Source of the DNA: Pelagivirga sediminicola
GTDB lineage: Bacteria; Pseudomonadota; Alphaproteobacteria; Rhodobacterales; Rhodobacteraceae
Direction of reading: 5' to 3'
Length of the DNA: 64,000 nucleotides
Assembly (NCBI RefSeq): GCF_003072125.1
Contig: NZ_QCYH01000002.1
Coordinates: 310,001 to 374,000, forward strand
Shown here: in pieces, positions 52,357-61,613 of the stretch
How positions within the stretch are numbered: position 1 is the first letter of the stretch
Layout of the letters: every line of letters starts with the position of its first letter
Notes under the pieces: model-generated
The model's database searches: none
The model's input: only the letters and a program-made list of their open reading frames with translations
Told to the model about the DNA's origin: nothing
Program-made: the position numbers and the translations under genes

Positions 52357-55277
52357 AAGATTTCATCATTCCGACCAAGGACATGGACATGGGCACCCCG
52401 GCAAGGCAGGGCGCGCCGGTCACGCTGAAGGTCGACGGCTTTGACGTGACGGTTCCCGAGGGCACATCGGTCATGCGCGCGGCTGCCGAGTTGGGGATGC
52501 AGATCCCCAAGCTGTGCGCCTCCGACAATCTGGAAGCGTTCGGATCCTGCCGGCTTTGCGTGGTCGAAATCGAGGGGCGGCGCGGCACGCCCGCCTCCTG
52601 CACCACGCCGGTCGCGGATGGAATGGTTGTCCATACGCAATCTGAGAAGGTCAAGAGGATCCGGAAAGGCGTGATGGAGTTGTACATTTCCGATCACCCG
52701 CTGGATTGCCTGACCTGTTCGGCCAATGGCGATTGCGAATTGCAGGACATGGCCGGGGCCGTCGGTCTGCGCGACCAACGCTACGAGGCGGGGCGCAACC
52801 ATTACGACACATCGGGCGCCGGAATGCTGGCTGCGGGCGATATTCGCGCCCGAGCGCCGCAGGGCGACATGGGCAATCCCGACTATATCCCGGTGGACGA
52901 CAGCAACCCATATTTCACCTACGATCCGGCTAAATGCATCGTCTGCAATCGCTGCGTGCGCGCCTGCGAGGAGGTGCAGGGCACCTTCGCGCTGACGATC
53001 GAGGGGCGCGGGTTTGACAGCCGCGTGTCGGCGGGTGCGGCGGGCGATGATTTCATGGCCTCCGATTGCGTCAGCTGCGGCGCCTGCGTGCAGGCCTGCC
53101 CGACCGCCACGCTGCAGGAGAAATCCGTGATCGAGATGGGCACGCCCGAACGCTCGGTCATCACCACCTGCGCCTATTGCGGCGTCGGCTGTTCCTTCAA
53201 GGCCGAGCTGAACGGCGATCAATTGGTGCGCATGGTCCCCTACAAGCACGGCAAGGCCAATCGCGGCCACAGCTGCGTCAAGGGCCGGTTTGCTTACGGC
53301 TACGCCAATCACAAGGACCGCATCCTGAGCCCGATGATCCGCGAGCGCATCGACGCGCCGTGGCAGGAGGTCAGCTGGGACGAGGCGCTGAGCTTTGCCG
53401 CGCAGCGGATGCGCGGGCTACAGGAGACCTACGGGCGCAAGTCCATCGGCGTCATCACCTCCAGCCGCTGCACCAACGAAGAGACGTATCTGGTGCAGAA
53501 ACTGGCGCGCAACGTGTTCGGCAACAACAACACCGATACCTGCGCGCGGGTGTGCCATTCGCCCACGGGCTATGGCCTGGGGCAGACCTTCGGCACGTCG
53601 GCCGGCACGCAGGATTTCGATTCGGTCGAGGAGACGGATGTCATCATCCTGATCGGCGCCAATCCAACCGATGCGCACCCTGTTTTCGCCAGCCGCATGA
53701 AGAAACGGCTGCGCGCGGGTGCCAAAATGATCGTCGTGGACCCTCGCCGGATCGATCTTGTCCGCTCGGCCCATGTCGAGGCATCGCATCACCTGCCGCT
53801 GCGCCCCGGCACCAACGTGGCGGTGGTCACGGCGCTGGCGCATGTGATCGTCACCGAGGGGTTGATGGATCAGGATTTCATCCGCGAGCGGTGCGACTGG
53901 GACGAGTTTCAGCACTACGCCGAATTCGTGAGCGAGGCGCGCCATTCGCCCGAGGCGACCGCGATGCTGACCGGCGTCGATCCGGCCGAGCTGCGCGCGG
54001 CGGCGCGCCTGTTCGCGACGGGCGGCAATGGCGCGATCTACTATGGGCTTGGCGTGACCGAGCACAGCCAGGGCTCGACCACGGTGATGGGGATTGCGAA
54101 CCTCGCCATGCTGACCGGCAATATCGGGCGGCGCGGCGTGGGCGTGAACCCTCTGCGCGGTCAGAACAACGTGCAGGGCTCGTGCGACATGGGCAGCTTT
54201 CCGCATGAGCTGCCCGGCTATCGCCACGTCAAGGGCGAGGCCACGCGCGAGGTGTTCGAGAAGATCTGGGGAACCAGGATTGATCCCGAACCGGGCCTGC
54301 GCATTCCCAACATGCTGGATGCGGCCGTCGATGGCACGTTCAAGGGACTATACTGTCAGGGCGAGGATATCCTGCAGTCGGACCCCGACACCAAGCATGT
54401 CGCGGCGGGCCTTGCCGCGATGGAATGCGTGATCGTGCATGACCTGTTCCTGAACGAGACGGCGAATTACGCGCATGTGTTCCTGCCCGGCTCGACCTTT
54501 TTGGAAAAGGACGGCACCTTCACCAATGCCGAGCGCCGCATCAACCGCGTGCGCCGCGTGATGGCGCCGCTGAACGGCTATGCCGATTGGGAGGTGACGC
54601 AGCTTCTGGCCAATGCGATGGGCGGCGACTGGCACTATACCCATCCCGCGCAGATCATGGACGAGATCGCGTCGACCACGCCCAGTTTTGCCGGTGTCGA
54701 TTACGCGCTGCTGGAGGAAAAAGGCAGCGTGCAATGGCCTTGCAACGAGGAGCATCCAGGCGGCACGCCGCTGATGCATGTGGACGGGTTCGTGCGTGGC
54801 AAGGGGCGCTTCATCGTGACCGAATACGTGGCGACGGACGAAAAGACCGGCCCGCGCTTTCCGCTCTTGCTGACCACGGGGCGCATCCTGTCGCAATACA
54901 ACGTCGGCGCGCAGACGCGGCGCACTGAAAATTCGGTCTGGCACGATCAAGATATGCTGGAGATCCACCCCCATGACGCCGAAGTGCGCGGCGTCAACGA
55001 CGGCGACTGGGTCAAGCTGGCGAGCCGCGCGGGCGAGACGACGCTGCGCGCGCGCATCACCGACCGCGTCAGCACCGGGGTTGTCTATACCACCTTCCAC
55101 CACCCGGACACGCAGGCGAACGTCATCACCACCGATTTCTCGGACTGGGCAACCAACTGCCCGGAATACAAGGTGACGGCGGTGCAGATCAGCCCCTCCA
55201 ACGGGCCGACCGAATGGCAGGAGGACTATGCCGAGCAAGCCGCGCAGGCCCGGCGCATCCTGCCCGCGGCGGAGTGA
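52353..55277 (+). CDS. fdsA: NAD-dependent formate dehydrogenase alpha subunit
   Basis: A 974-aa molybdopterin enzyme oxidising formate to CO2. N-terminal [2Fe-2S] domain (CASDNLEAFGSCRLCVVE), a His/Cys cluster (CLTCSANGDCEL), two ferredoxin-like clusters (CIVCNRCVRACEEVQ, CVSCGACVQACPTATL), then the MGD domain with CAYCGVGCSFKAEL. The molybdenum ligand is a cysteine, in DTCARVCHSPTGYG, rather than selenocysteine. The C-terminal domain ends TTFHHPDTQANVITTDFSDWAT. It is followed, with one-base overlap, by fdhD. Confidence 0.96.
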   Translation: MKDFIIPTKDMDMGTPARQGAPVTLKVDGFDVTVPEGTSVMRAAAELGMQIPKLCASDNLEAFGSCRLCVVEIEGRRGTPASCTTPVADGMVVHTQSEKVKRIRKGVMELYISDHPLDCLTCSANGDCELQDMAGAVGLRDQRYEAGRNHYDTSGAGMLAAGDIRARAPQGDMGNPDYIPVDDSNPYFTYDPAKCIVCNRCVRACEEVQGTFALTIEGRGFDSRVSAGAAGDDFMASDCVSCGACVQACPTATLQEKSVIEMGTPERSVITTCAYCGVGCSFKAELNGDQLVRMVPYKHGKANRGHSCVKGRFAYGYANHKDRILSPMIRERIDAPWQEVSWDEALSFAAQRMRGLQETYGRKSIGVITSSRCTNEETYLVQKLARNVFGNNNTDTCARVCHSPTGYGLGQTFGTSAGTQDFDSVEETDVIILIGANPTDAHPVFASRMKKRLRAGAKMIVVDPRRIDLVRSAHVEASHHLPLRPGTNVAVVTALAHVIVTEGLMDQDFIRERCDWDEFQHYAEFVSEARHSPEATAMLTGVDPAELRAAARLFATGGNGAIYYGLGVTEHSQGSTTVMGIANLAMLTGNIGRRGVGVNPLRGQNNVQGSCDMGSFPHELPGYRHVKGEATREVFEKIWGTRIDPEPGLRIPNMLDAAVDGTFKGLYCQGEDILQSDPDTKHVAAGLAAMECVIVHDLFLNETANYAHVFLPGSTFLEKDGTFTNAERRINRVRRVMAPLNGYADWEVTQLLANAMGGDWHYTHPAQIMDEIASTTPSFAGVDYALLEEKGSVQWPCNEEHPGGTPLMHVDGFVRGKGRFIVTEYVATDEKTGPRFPLLLTTGRILSQYNVGAQTRRTENSVWHDQDMLEIHPHDAEVRGVNDGDWVKLASRAGETTLRARITDRVSTGVVYTTFHHPDTQANVITTDFSDWATNCPEYKVTAVQISPSNGPTEWQEDYAEQAAQARRILPAAE

Positions 55278-56101
55278 TGCAGATGGCCATCCCCTCCGCG
55301 ATCAGCCGCAGGGCCGTGTCGCTGCATCCCGGCGGCGCGGCCGATATCTGCCGCGCCCTGCCCGAGGAGGTGCCGGTCGCCATCGTCTGCAACGGCACCT
55401 CGCAGGCGGTGATGATGGCCAGCCCCGGCGACATCGCGGATTTCGCGCATGGTTTCGCATTGTCCGAAGGGTTCATCACGTCGCTGGACCAGATCGAGGC
55501 GTTCGAGGTGGCCGAGCACGACAGCGGCATCGAGGCGCGGTTCTGGCTGCGCCAAGGCCGCGCCGAGGCGCTGGCCGCGCGGCGTCGCTTCATGGCCGGG
55601 CCGGTGGGCTGTGGCCTCTGCGGTATCGACAGTCTGGCCGAGGCGATGCGCCCCTTGCCGCAGGTGCGTGCCGGTCTCGGCCTCAGCCGGGCCGAGCTGA
55701 TCCGCGCGACCGAGGATCTGCGCGCGCATCAGCCGCTTCACGATCAGACCCACGCCACCCACGCTGCCGGATTTCTGGTGCCGGGGCAGGGGATTACGCA
55801 TGTTCGCGAGGATGTGGGCCGACACAATGCGCTGGACAAGCTGATCGGCGCGCTGGCGCGGCAAGGGGTGGATGCGGCGGGCGGCGCAATCGTGATGACG
55901 TCGCGCCTGTCGGTCGAGCTGGTGCAGAAATGCGCCATCGCGGGCGTGCCGGTCCTGATCGCCGTCTCGGCGCCCACGGCCCATGCGCTGCGCCTTGCCG
56001 AAGGTGCCGGGATCACGCTGGCCGCCTTTGTGCGCGGCGCGCGCGCGCAGGTCTATTCCCATCCCATACGTATCACGAACGAGGTGCCCCATGTCGCCTG
56101 A
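55277..56101 (+). CDS. fdhD: Formate dehydrogenase sulfurtransferase FdhD (FdsC)
   Basis: A 274-aa chaperone that transfers sulfur to the molybdopterin cofactor before insertion into FdsA. The reactive CxxC is in GPVGCGLCGIDSL, and the family blocks IADFAHGFALSEGF, HVREDVGRHNALDKLIGA and VMTSRLSVELVQKCAIAG are all present. ATG 55277 overlaps the fdsA stop by one base. The 3' end overlaps fdsD by 11 bp. Confidence 0.94.
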   Translation: MQMAIPSAISRRAVSLHPGGAADICRALPEEVPVAIVCNGTSQAVMMASPGDIADFAHGFALSEGFITSLDQIEAFEVAEHDSGIEARFWLRQGRAEALAARRRFMAGPVGCGLCGIDSLAEAMRPLPQVRAGLGLSRAELIRATEDLRAHQPLHDQTHATHAAGFLVPGQGITHVREDVGRHNALDKLIGALARQGVDAAGGAIVMTSRLSVELVQKCAIAGVPVLIAVSAPTAHALRLAEGAGITLAAFVRGARAQVYSHPIRITNEVPHVA

Positions 56102-56324
56102 CAAGATGGTCTATATGGCCAACCAGATTGCCACATTCTTCAAAAGCCAGAAGGAGGCGGACCGCGTGCAGAATGTCGCGGCCCATATCAGCGATTTCTG
56201 GGAGCCGCGGATGCGTGCGCAGCTGAAGGCGTATATTGCGGGCGGCGGTGCGGGGCTGGACCCGCTCGTTCTGGCCGCCGCCGAGCAGGTCCCCGAAGCG
56301 CATCTCGAAGAAAACGTGAGCTGA
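56091..56324 (+). CDS. fdsD: NAD-dependent formate dehydrogenase delta subunit
   Basis: A 77-aa FdsD protein: MSPDKMVYMANQIATFFKSQ, then ISDFWEPRMRAQLKAYIAGGGAGLDPLV. It contributes to maturation/stability of the FdsABG complex. The ATG lies inside the end of fdhD, so the five genes form one operon. Only 37 bp separate it from the convergent sitD. Confidence 0.9.
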   Translation: MSPDKMVYMANQIATFFKSQKEADRVQNVAAHISDFWEPRMRAQLKAYIAGGGAGLDPLVLAAAEQVPEAHLEENVS

Positions 56325-56361
56325 TTTAGTGCTGCCTTATCGACGTGTTATGCGGGAAAGC

Positions 56362-57207
56362 TCACGCTTCGGCGGCGGCGCGTCTTGAGGTGCGGCGCGT
56401 GATTGCCAGCCGCCGCAGGAACGCGAGGATGAAGACGCCCGTCAGGATCAGCACGATAGTCGGCGCGGGGGCGGAATCGATATAGAAGCTGACATAGGTG
56501 CCGCCCAGCATCGACGCGGTGCAGATCAGCACCGATGCCCACAGCATCCGGCCAAAGCTGCGCACCAGCAGGAACGCGATCGCCCCCGGCGTGACCAAGA
56601 GCGCCACCGCAAGGATCAGCCCGACCGAGCTGAGCGTGGCGACGATGGTCAGCGACAGCGCGGCCAGCAGCCCGTAATGCAGCAGGCCCGTGCGCAGCCC
56701 CGATGCCTGCACTTGCGCCGGATCGAAGGCATGCAGCAGCAGATCGCGCCATTTCAGCACCAGAAGCGCGGTCACAACCAGCGCGATCAGCCCCGACGAC
56801 CACAGATCCTTTGGCCCGACGCCCAGCATGTTGCCGAACAGGACATGGTCGAGATGCTCGTTCGTCTCGATCGAGGTGTACATGATGATGCCGATCCCGA
56901 ACATGCCGGAAAAGACGACGCCCATCACCGTGTCCTGCTTGACCCGGCTGTTATGCGACAGATACCCCGTCAGGAGCGCGCAGGTCATGCCGGCCGCAAA
57001 CGCGCCCACGATCAGCGGCAGGCCCAGGATCCAGGCCAGCACGATCCCCGGCAGCGTGGCGTGACTGACCGCATCGCCCATCAGCGCCCAGCCCTTGAGC
57101 ACCAGAAAGCACGACAGCAGCGCCGTGGGCGGCGCCACCAGCAGCACGATCCAGAAGGCGTTCTGCATGAAGGGAAACTGAAACGGCAGCAGCAGCGTGT
57201 CGATCAT
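56362..57207 (-). CDS. sitD: Manganese/iron ABC transporter permease (SitD-type)
   Basis: A 281-aa integral membrane permease of the ABC-3 family, with about eight helices. It starts MIDTLLLPFQFPFMQNAFWIVLLVAPPTALLSCFLVLKGWALMGDA, and contains GDAVSHATLPGIVLAWILG, the ATPase-docking region, and VGLILAVALLVTPGAIAFLL. It overlaps sitC by 4 bp. The last gene of the operon. Confidence 0.92.
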   Translation of the reverse strand: MIDTLLLPFQFPFMQNAFWIVLLVAPPTALLSCFLVLKGWALMGDAVSHATLPGIVLAWILGLPLIVGAFAAGMTCALLTGYLSHNSRVKQDTVMGVVFSGMFGIGIIMYTSIETNEHLDHVLFGNMLGVGPKDLWSSGLIALVVTALLVLKWRDLLLHAFDPAQVQASGLRTGLLHYGLLAALSLTIVATLSSVGLILAVALLVTPGAIAFLLVRSFGRMLWASVLICTASMLGGTYVSFYIDSAPAPTIVLILTGVFILAFLRRLAITRRTSRRAAAEA

Positions 57208-58103
57208 GTCCGGGCCTCCTTGGCGGCGGATGCCGGGACAGGCTGTTGCCTGCGCTCCAGCGCCGCGCGGGCCTTGCGCCGGGCGGCCAGCGTGCCGTGT
57301 TTGGGGGCGAAGACGAAGGCCAGAAGAAAGACCAGCGTCTGAAGCGTCACGATCACGCCGCCTGTCGCGCCGTCCAGAAAATAGCTGGCATAGGCGCCGA
57401 CAAAGCTGGTGATCGTGCCGATCAGCACCGACACCACGATCAGCCGCGGAAAGCGGTCGCAGAGCAGATAGGCGGTCGCGCCCGGAGTGACGACAAGCGC
57501 GATCACAAGGAACGCGCCGACCGTCATCATCGCAGCGACGATGGCGGCGGAAAGCAAAGCAAAGAAGACGACTTTCAGAAGGTCGGGCCGCAAGCCGATG
57601 CTGCGCGCGTGGTTTTCATCGAAGAACACCACCATCAGATCCTTCCATTTGGCCAGGAGGACAGCCAGCGATATGAACCCGATAAGGGCCAGTTGCAGCG
57701 TGTCGCCCGGCGTGATGGCCAGGATGTTGCCCATGATGATGGTTTGGATGCTGACGGACATCGGCGACAGCGAGACCATGAACAGGCCAAGGCCGAAGAA
57801 CGAGGTGAAGATGATGCCGATGATGACGTCGATCTTCAGCCCCGAGCGCCCCGACAGGAACAGCATCGCGCCTGCGGCCAGCCCGCCCGCGATGAACGCG
57901 CCAAGGGCGAAGGGCAGGCCCAGCATGAACGCGCCCGCGACGCCCGGAACCACCGAATGCGAGAGCGCATCGCCGATCAGGGACCAGCCCTTGAGCATGA
58001 GATAGCATGACAGGAACGCGCAGACGCCCCCCGTCAGCGCCGACACCCACATCGCGTTGAACATGTATGTATAGCCGAACGGCTCAAGCAGGATGTCGAT
58101 CAT
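57204..58103 (-). CDS. sitC: Manganese/iron ABC transporter permease (SitC-type)
   Basis: A 299-aa paralogous permease: MIDILLEPFGYTYMFNAMWVSALTGGVCAFLSCYLMLKGWSLIGDALSHSVVPGVAGAFMLG in outline, then IIGIIFTSFFGLGLFMVSL and VGAFLVIALVVTPGATAYLL. It pairs with SitD to form the channel. A basic C-terminal tail (RRKARAALERRQQPV) extends into the cytosol. It overlaps both sitB (4 bp) and sitD. Confidence 0.92.
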   Translation of the reverse strand: MIDILLEPFGYTYMFNAMWVSALTGGVCAFLSCYLMLKGWSLIGDALSHSVVPGVAGAFMLGLPFALGAFIAGGLAAGAMLFLSGRSGLKIDVIIGIIFTSFFGLGLFMVSLSPMSVSIQTIIMGNILAITPGDTLQLALIGFISLAVLLAKWKDLMVVFFDENHARSIGLRPDLLKVVFFALLSAAIVAAMMTVGAFLVIALVVTPGATAYLLCDRFPRLIVVSVLIGTITSFVGAYASYFLDGATGGVIVTLQTLVFLLAFVFAPKHGTLAARRKARAALERRQQPVPASAAKEART

Positions 58104-59008
58104 TCGGATGTCTCCGCCTTGGCCTTGACCGGCTTCTTGCGCCGCTCGCCGTAATGAACGAAAGGGCGTTCGTCATCGGTGATGATGCGCAGCTCGCGCG
58201 GGTCGTCATCATCGTGCAGATCGTCGCCGCCAAGGGTGAAGTGGCGCAGCACGCCGCCGAACGCGGATTCCAGGTTTTCGCGCGTGAACACCGTCTCGGT
58301 CGGCCCGTAGGCCAGCACGGTGCCCTTGACCAGAATGGTCCGATCGCAGAATTCGGGGACCGATCCGAGGTTGTGGGTAGAGACCAGCATCACGCGGCCC
58401 TCGTCGCGCAATTCGCGCAGAAGGGCGATGATCTGTTCCTCGGTCTTGACGTCGACGCCGGTGAAGGGCTCGTCCAGCAAGATGACCTGCCCGTCCTGCG
58501 CGAGGCTGCGGGCGAGGAAGACGCGCTTGCGCTGCCCGCCGGACAGCTCGCCGATCTGGCGCTGGCGGAAATCGCTCATCCCGACGCGGGCAAGGGCCTG
58601 TTCGACCGCCGCATTGTCCGCGGCGCGGGGGCGGCGGGTAAAGCCCATGTGGCCGTAGCGGCCCATCATCACCACGTCCTCGACCAGCACGGGGAAGGCC
58701 CAGTCGACCTCTTCGGATTGCGGCACGTAGGCCACGAGGTTGTCGCGCAGCGCCTCCTTGACGGATTTGCCCAGCAGGCGGATTTCGCCGCGCGCCGTGG
58801 GCACGAAGGCCATGATCGCCTTGAAAAGCGTGGATTTACCTGCGCCATTGACCCCGACAAGCGCCGTGATGGTGCCGCGCGGGACCTCGAAGCTGGCGTC
58901 AAAAAGCGCGGTGTGCCCGTTGCGGTAGGTCACGGTCACGTCGCGCGCCATGATGCCGCCCGCGGGGTCGGACGTGGCTGGCATATCGCTGATTGTCTGC
59001 TCGCGCAT
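58100..59008 (-). CDS. sitB: Manganese/iron ABC transporter ATP-binding protein (SitB-type)
   Basis: A 302-aa ATPase with Walker A VGVNGAGKSTLF, Q-loop YVPQSEEVDW, signature GELSGGQRKRVFLARSL and Walker B VILLDEPFTGVD. The C-terminus runs about 45 residues beyond the usual core and is rich in acidic and basic stretches (GGDDLHDDDDPREL, then ERRKKPVKAKAETSE), which is unusual. Start 59008 follows AAGGA; a TTG at 59068 overlapping the sitA stop is an alternative. Second gene of sitABCD. Confidence 0.92.
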   Translation of the reverse strand: MREQTISDMPATSDPAGGIMARDVTVTYRNGHTALFDASFEVPRGTITALVGVNGAGKSTLFKAIMAFVPTARGEIRLLGKSVKEALRDNLVAYVPQSEEVDWAFPVLVEDVVMMGRYGHMGFTRRPRAADNAAVEQALARVGMSDFRQRQIGELSGGQRKRVFLARSLAQDGQVILLDEPFTGVDVKTEEQIIALLRELRDEGRVMLVSTHNLGSVPEFCDRTILVKGTVLAYGPTETVFTRENLESAFGGVLRHFTLGGDDLHDDDDPRELRIITDDERPFVHYGERRKKPVKAKAETSE

Positions 59009-59064
59009 GGGCTGATCCTTGGGTGCAATGCGGGGGGCGGCGTCCGGCGCCGCGTTTACGTAAT

Positions 59065-59973
59065 TCAATCGGCTTGCGGCGCCAGCGCGTTCGCGATCGT
59101 CTCGGCATCGATGCGCAGCAGGTCGAGATAGGTCGGCACCGGCCCGTCCGCCGCGCTGAGGCTGTCGACATAAAGCTCGCCGCCATATCTGGCGCCGGTT
59201 TCGCGGGCGACCTGCTTGGCCGGATCGGTGTTAACGGTGCTTTCGCAGAAGACCACGGGGATCTCATGCTCGCGCACGCCGTCGATGACCGCGCGCACCT
59301 GCTGCGGCGTGCCGACCTGATCGGCGTTTATCGGCCACAGGTAAAGCTCCTTCAGGCCGAAATCGCGGGCAAGATAGCTGAACGCGCCCTCGCACGTGAC
59401 CAGCCAGCGGTGATTTTCGGGGATCTGCGCGATCCGGTCGCGCAGGGGCTGCACCTCATCCGTGAGCTGCTGCTTGTAGGCGTCTGCGTTTGCCCGATAG
59501 CCGCTTGCGTTGTCCGGGTCATGCTCGGCGAAGGCGGCGGCGATATTATCGATATAGATCAGCGCGTTGTCGAGCCCCATCCATGCATGAGGGTTTGCTT
59601 GTCCCTCGTAAGAGCCCGACGAGATCGAGATCGGATCAATCCCGTCCGTCAGCGTGGCCGAGGGAATGTCGCCCATGTTGGCGAGAAATTGCTCGAACCA
59701 CAGCTCGAGGTTGAGACCGTTCCACAGGATCAGGTCGGCATCGGAGGCGCGCACAATATCCTGCGGCGTCGGCTCGTAGCCGTGGATCTCGGCGCCCGGT
59801 TTGGTGATCGACACCACCTGCGCATGATCGCCCGCGACGTTCTGCGCGATGTCCTGCAGGATGGTGAAGGTGGTGACCACCTTCATCGCGTCGCCATCCT
59901 TGGCCGCGGCGCCCGTGGCCAGAAGGGCGGCGGCGATAGCGGTGGTGGCGGTGCGGCGCAGGGAAGTCTTCAT
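59065..59973 (-). CDS. sitA: Manganese/iron-binding periplasmic protein (SitA-type)
   Basis: A 302-aa metal-binding protein of the cluster A-1 family. Signal peptide to about residue 25 (GAAAKDG), then VVTTFTILQDIAQNVAG. Metal ligands: His in GAEIHGYEPTPQD, His in QANPHAWMG, Glu in VTCEGAFSYLARDFG, and Asp in TVNTDPAKQVARETG. The H-H-E-D set is typical of Mn/Fe transporters such as SitA, MntC or PsaA rather than zinc ones (H-H-H). First gene of sitABCD, behind a Fur-family box. Confidence 0.93.
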   Translation of the reverse strand: MKTSLRRTATTAIAAALLATGAAAKDGDAMKVVTTFTILQDIAQNVAGDHAQVVSITKPGAEIHGYEPTPQDIVRASDADLILWNGLNLELWFEQFLANMGDIPSATLTDGIDPISISSGSYEGQANPHAWMGLDNALIYIDNIAAAFAEHDPDNASGYRANADAYKQQLTDEVQPLRDRIAQIPENHRWLVTCEGAFSYLARDFGLKELYLWPINADQVGTPQQVRAVIDGVREHEIPVVFCESTVNTDPAKQVARETGARYGGELYVDSLSAADGPVPTYLDLLRIDAETIANALAPQAD

Positions 59974-60042
59974 TTTGCGGGTCCTGTTCAGGTTGTAAAC
60001 TGTGTACTGAAAATGCGAAGCACTCGCAAGAGTCAAGCTAGT

Positions 60043-60057
60043 TGAGAATGATTTGCA
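60043..60057 (-). promoter_or_regulatory. Fur/Mur-family box upstream of sitABCD
   Basis: TGAGAATGATTTGCA matches the 7-1-7 Fur-family consensus TGAnAATnATTnTCA with one mismatch. It lies about 70 bp upstream of sitA in an AT-rich gap (59974-60117). In alphaproteobacteria the manganese regulator Mur, a Fur relative, controls sitABCD, so repression under manganese or iron sufficiency is expected (inference). Confidence 0.6.
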
Positions 60058-60117
60058 AAATATTTGTCTAGACGCGTTTCGATTTGCAGGCCGGTTTCGG
60101 CGGGGCAGGGCGCGCCT

Positions 60118-60885
60118 TTACTGGCGCGGGCCCCGCTGCTCGATCCAGCGAAAGCCCAGCGTGATCAGCCCCGCGATGACCAGATAGGCCAGCGCCAGCA
60201 GCAAAAGCGGCTCGTAGATGATGAACGTGTCCTGCCGCACGCGGGCGGCGACGGCGTAAAGCTCGACAATGGTGATGGTCGCGACCAGCGGCGTTGCCTT
60301 GAGCTGCAGGATCGTCTCGCCGCCCAGCGTCGGCAGGGCCTGCCGGAACGCCTGCGGCAGCCATATGCGGCGGAAGATCTTGAACCGCGGCATGCCGAAA
60401 GCGCGGGCGGCCTCGATCTGGCCTTTCTGAACCGATGCGAAGGCGCCGCGCATGACCTCGCCCTCATAGCCCGCATAAGACAGGGTCAGCGACAGCACCG
60501 CATAGGGCCAGGCCTGCCGCAGGTAGGGCCAAAGCTCGGACTCGCGGATCCACGGGAATTGCGGGAAAAGCGAGCCGAGGCCGAAATAGAGCAGCCATAT
60601 CTGCAGCAGAAGCGGCGTGCCGCGGATCACCGTGCAGAAGGCGCGTGCGGGGGCGGCCAGATACCATGGTCCGATCGCCTGCGCGAGGCCCAGCGGCACG
60701 GCCAGCGCAAAGCCCAGCACGATGGTGACGACCAGCAGCCAGATCGTCACCCACAGCCCGCTGAGCGCGAGCGGCGTGTAACGGGGCAGCCAGCTCCAGT
60801 CGAGGGCGAGGGCGCACCAGAGAACGAAGGCCGCGAAGAGGCCCAGCATGATCAGGCGGCGGGGGATCAGCATCGCGCGGATCAT
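60118..60885 (-). CDS. Polar amino acid ABC transporter permease (HisM/ArtM-type)
   Basis: A 255-aa membrane permease with four or five helices (LIMLGLFAAFVLWCALALDW, LWVTIWLLVVTIVLGFALAVPLG) and the EAA loop VQKGQIEAARAFGMPRFKIF. It pairs with the upstream permease (61 kb) to form the channel. Its GTG/ATG start overlaps the previous permease stop by 4 bp. Last gene of a four-gene operon. Confidence 0.9.
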   Translation of the reverse strand: MIRAMLIPRRLIMLGLFAAFVLWCALALDWSWLPRYTPLALSGLWVTIWLLVVTIVLGFALAVPLGLAQAIGPWYLAAPARAFCTVIRGTPLLLQIWLLYFGLGSLFPQFPWIRESELWPYLRQAWPYAVLSLTLSYAGYEGEVMRGAFASVQKGQIEAARAFGMPRFKIFRRIWLPQAFRQALPTLGGETILQLKATPLVATITIVELYAVAARVRQDTFIIYEPLLLLALAYLVIAGLITLGFRWIEQRGPRQ

Positions 60886-61604
60886 GACGTGCCCCTATGC
60901 GATGGCTGGCCGCGCCGCGCCCATTTCTCGATCCGTCCAAAAAGGACGCCCGAAAGGAGCGTGACCATCAGATAAAGGAATCCGGCGGCGAGGAAGAAGG
61001 TGAAATAGGCCCGCGTCGATTGCGCCGCCTGGCGCGTCTCCAGCGTCAGCTCGGAAAACCCGACAACGGCCAGAAGGGCAGTGTCCTTGGTGGCGATCAG
61101 CCACAGGTTGGCAAGGCCGGGAATGGCGAAGGCCGTCATCGCCGGGATCGTCACGCGCCGCGCCAGCAGCCCGCGCGGCATGCCGAAGGCGCGGGCCGCT
61201 TCGATCTGGCCGGGCGGGACCGCCTTGATCGCGCCGCGCAGGATTTCTGTGGCGTAGGCGCCCTGCACCACGCCCAGCACCCAGATACCGGCGGCGATGC
61301 CGCTGATTTCCACCGGGCCGCGGCCCATGGCGGCGGCGATCTGGTTGATGATGTCGGTGCCGACGAAATAGAGGATGAGGATCAGCACCAGTTCGGGCAC
61401 GGCGCGCACGACGGTGGTATAAACCTCCAGCAGATCGCGCACCCAGGGGCTGCCGTAAAGTTTTCCCATCGCGCCGAAGAACCCGATGATCAGGCCAAAG
61501 CCGAACGCCCCCAGCGCGATCTGGATCGAGGCCGCCAGACCGCGCAGCAGATTCGCCCCCCAGCCGGGGGGCGAAAGTGACAGAAGTTCAAGCGTTTGTT
61601 CCAA
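60882..61604 (-). CDS. Polar amino acid ABC transporter permease (HisQ/ArtQ-type)
   Basis: A 240-aa permease starting MEQTLELLSLSPPGWGANLLRG, then IQIALGAFGFGLIIGFFGAMG, with EAA loop IKAVPPGQIEAARAFGMPRGLL and C-terminal helix FTFFLAAGFLYLMVTLLSGVLF. It forms the heterodimer with the ArtM-like permease downstream. It lies 9 bp after the binding protein gene. Confidence 0.9.
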   Translation of the reverse strand: MEQTLELLSLSPPGWGANLLRGLAASIQIALGAFGFGLIIGFFGAMGKLYGSPWVRDLLEVYTTVVRAVPELVLILILYFVGTDIINQIAAAMGRGPVEISGIAAGIWVLGVVQGAYATEILRGAIKAVPPGQIEAARAFGMPRGLLARRVTIPAMTAFAIPGLANLWLIATKDTALLAVVGFSELTLETRQAAQSTRAYFTFFLAAGFLYLMVTLLSGVLFGRIEKWARRGQPSHRGTS

Positions 61605-61613
61605 GAGGCGCGC

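Noticed and set aside
59009-59068. TTG at 59068 as the sitB start, overlapping the sitA stop
   Set aside because: The following 20 residues look like linker and the ATG at 59008 has a good AAGGA site; kept only as an alternative.
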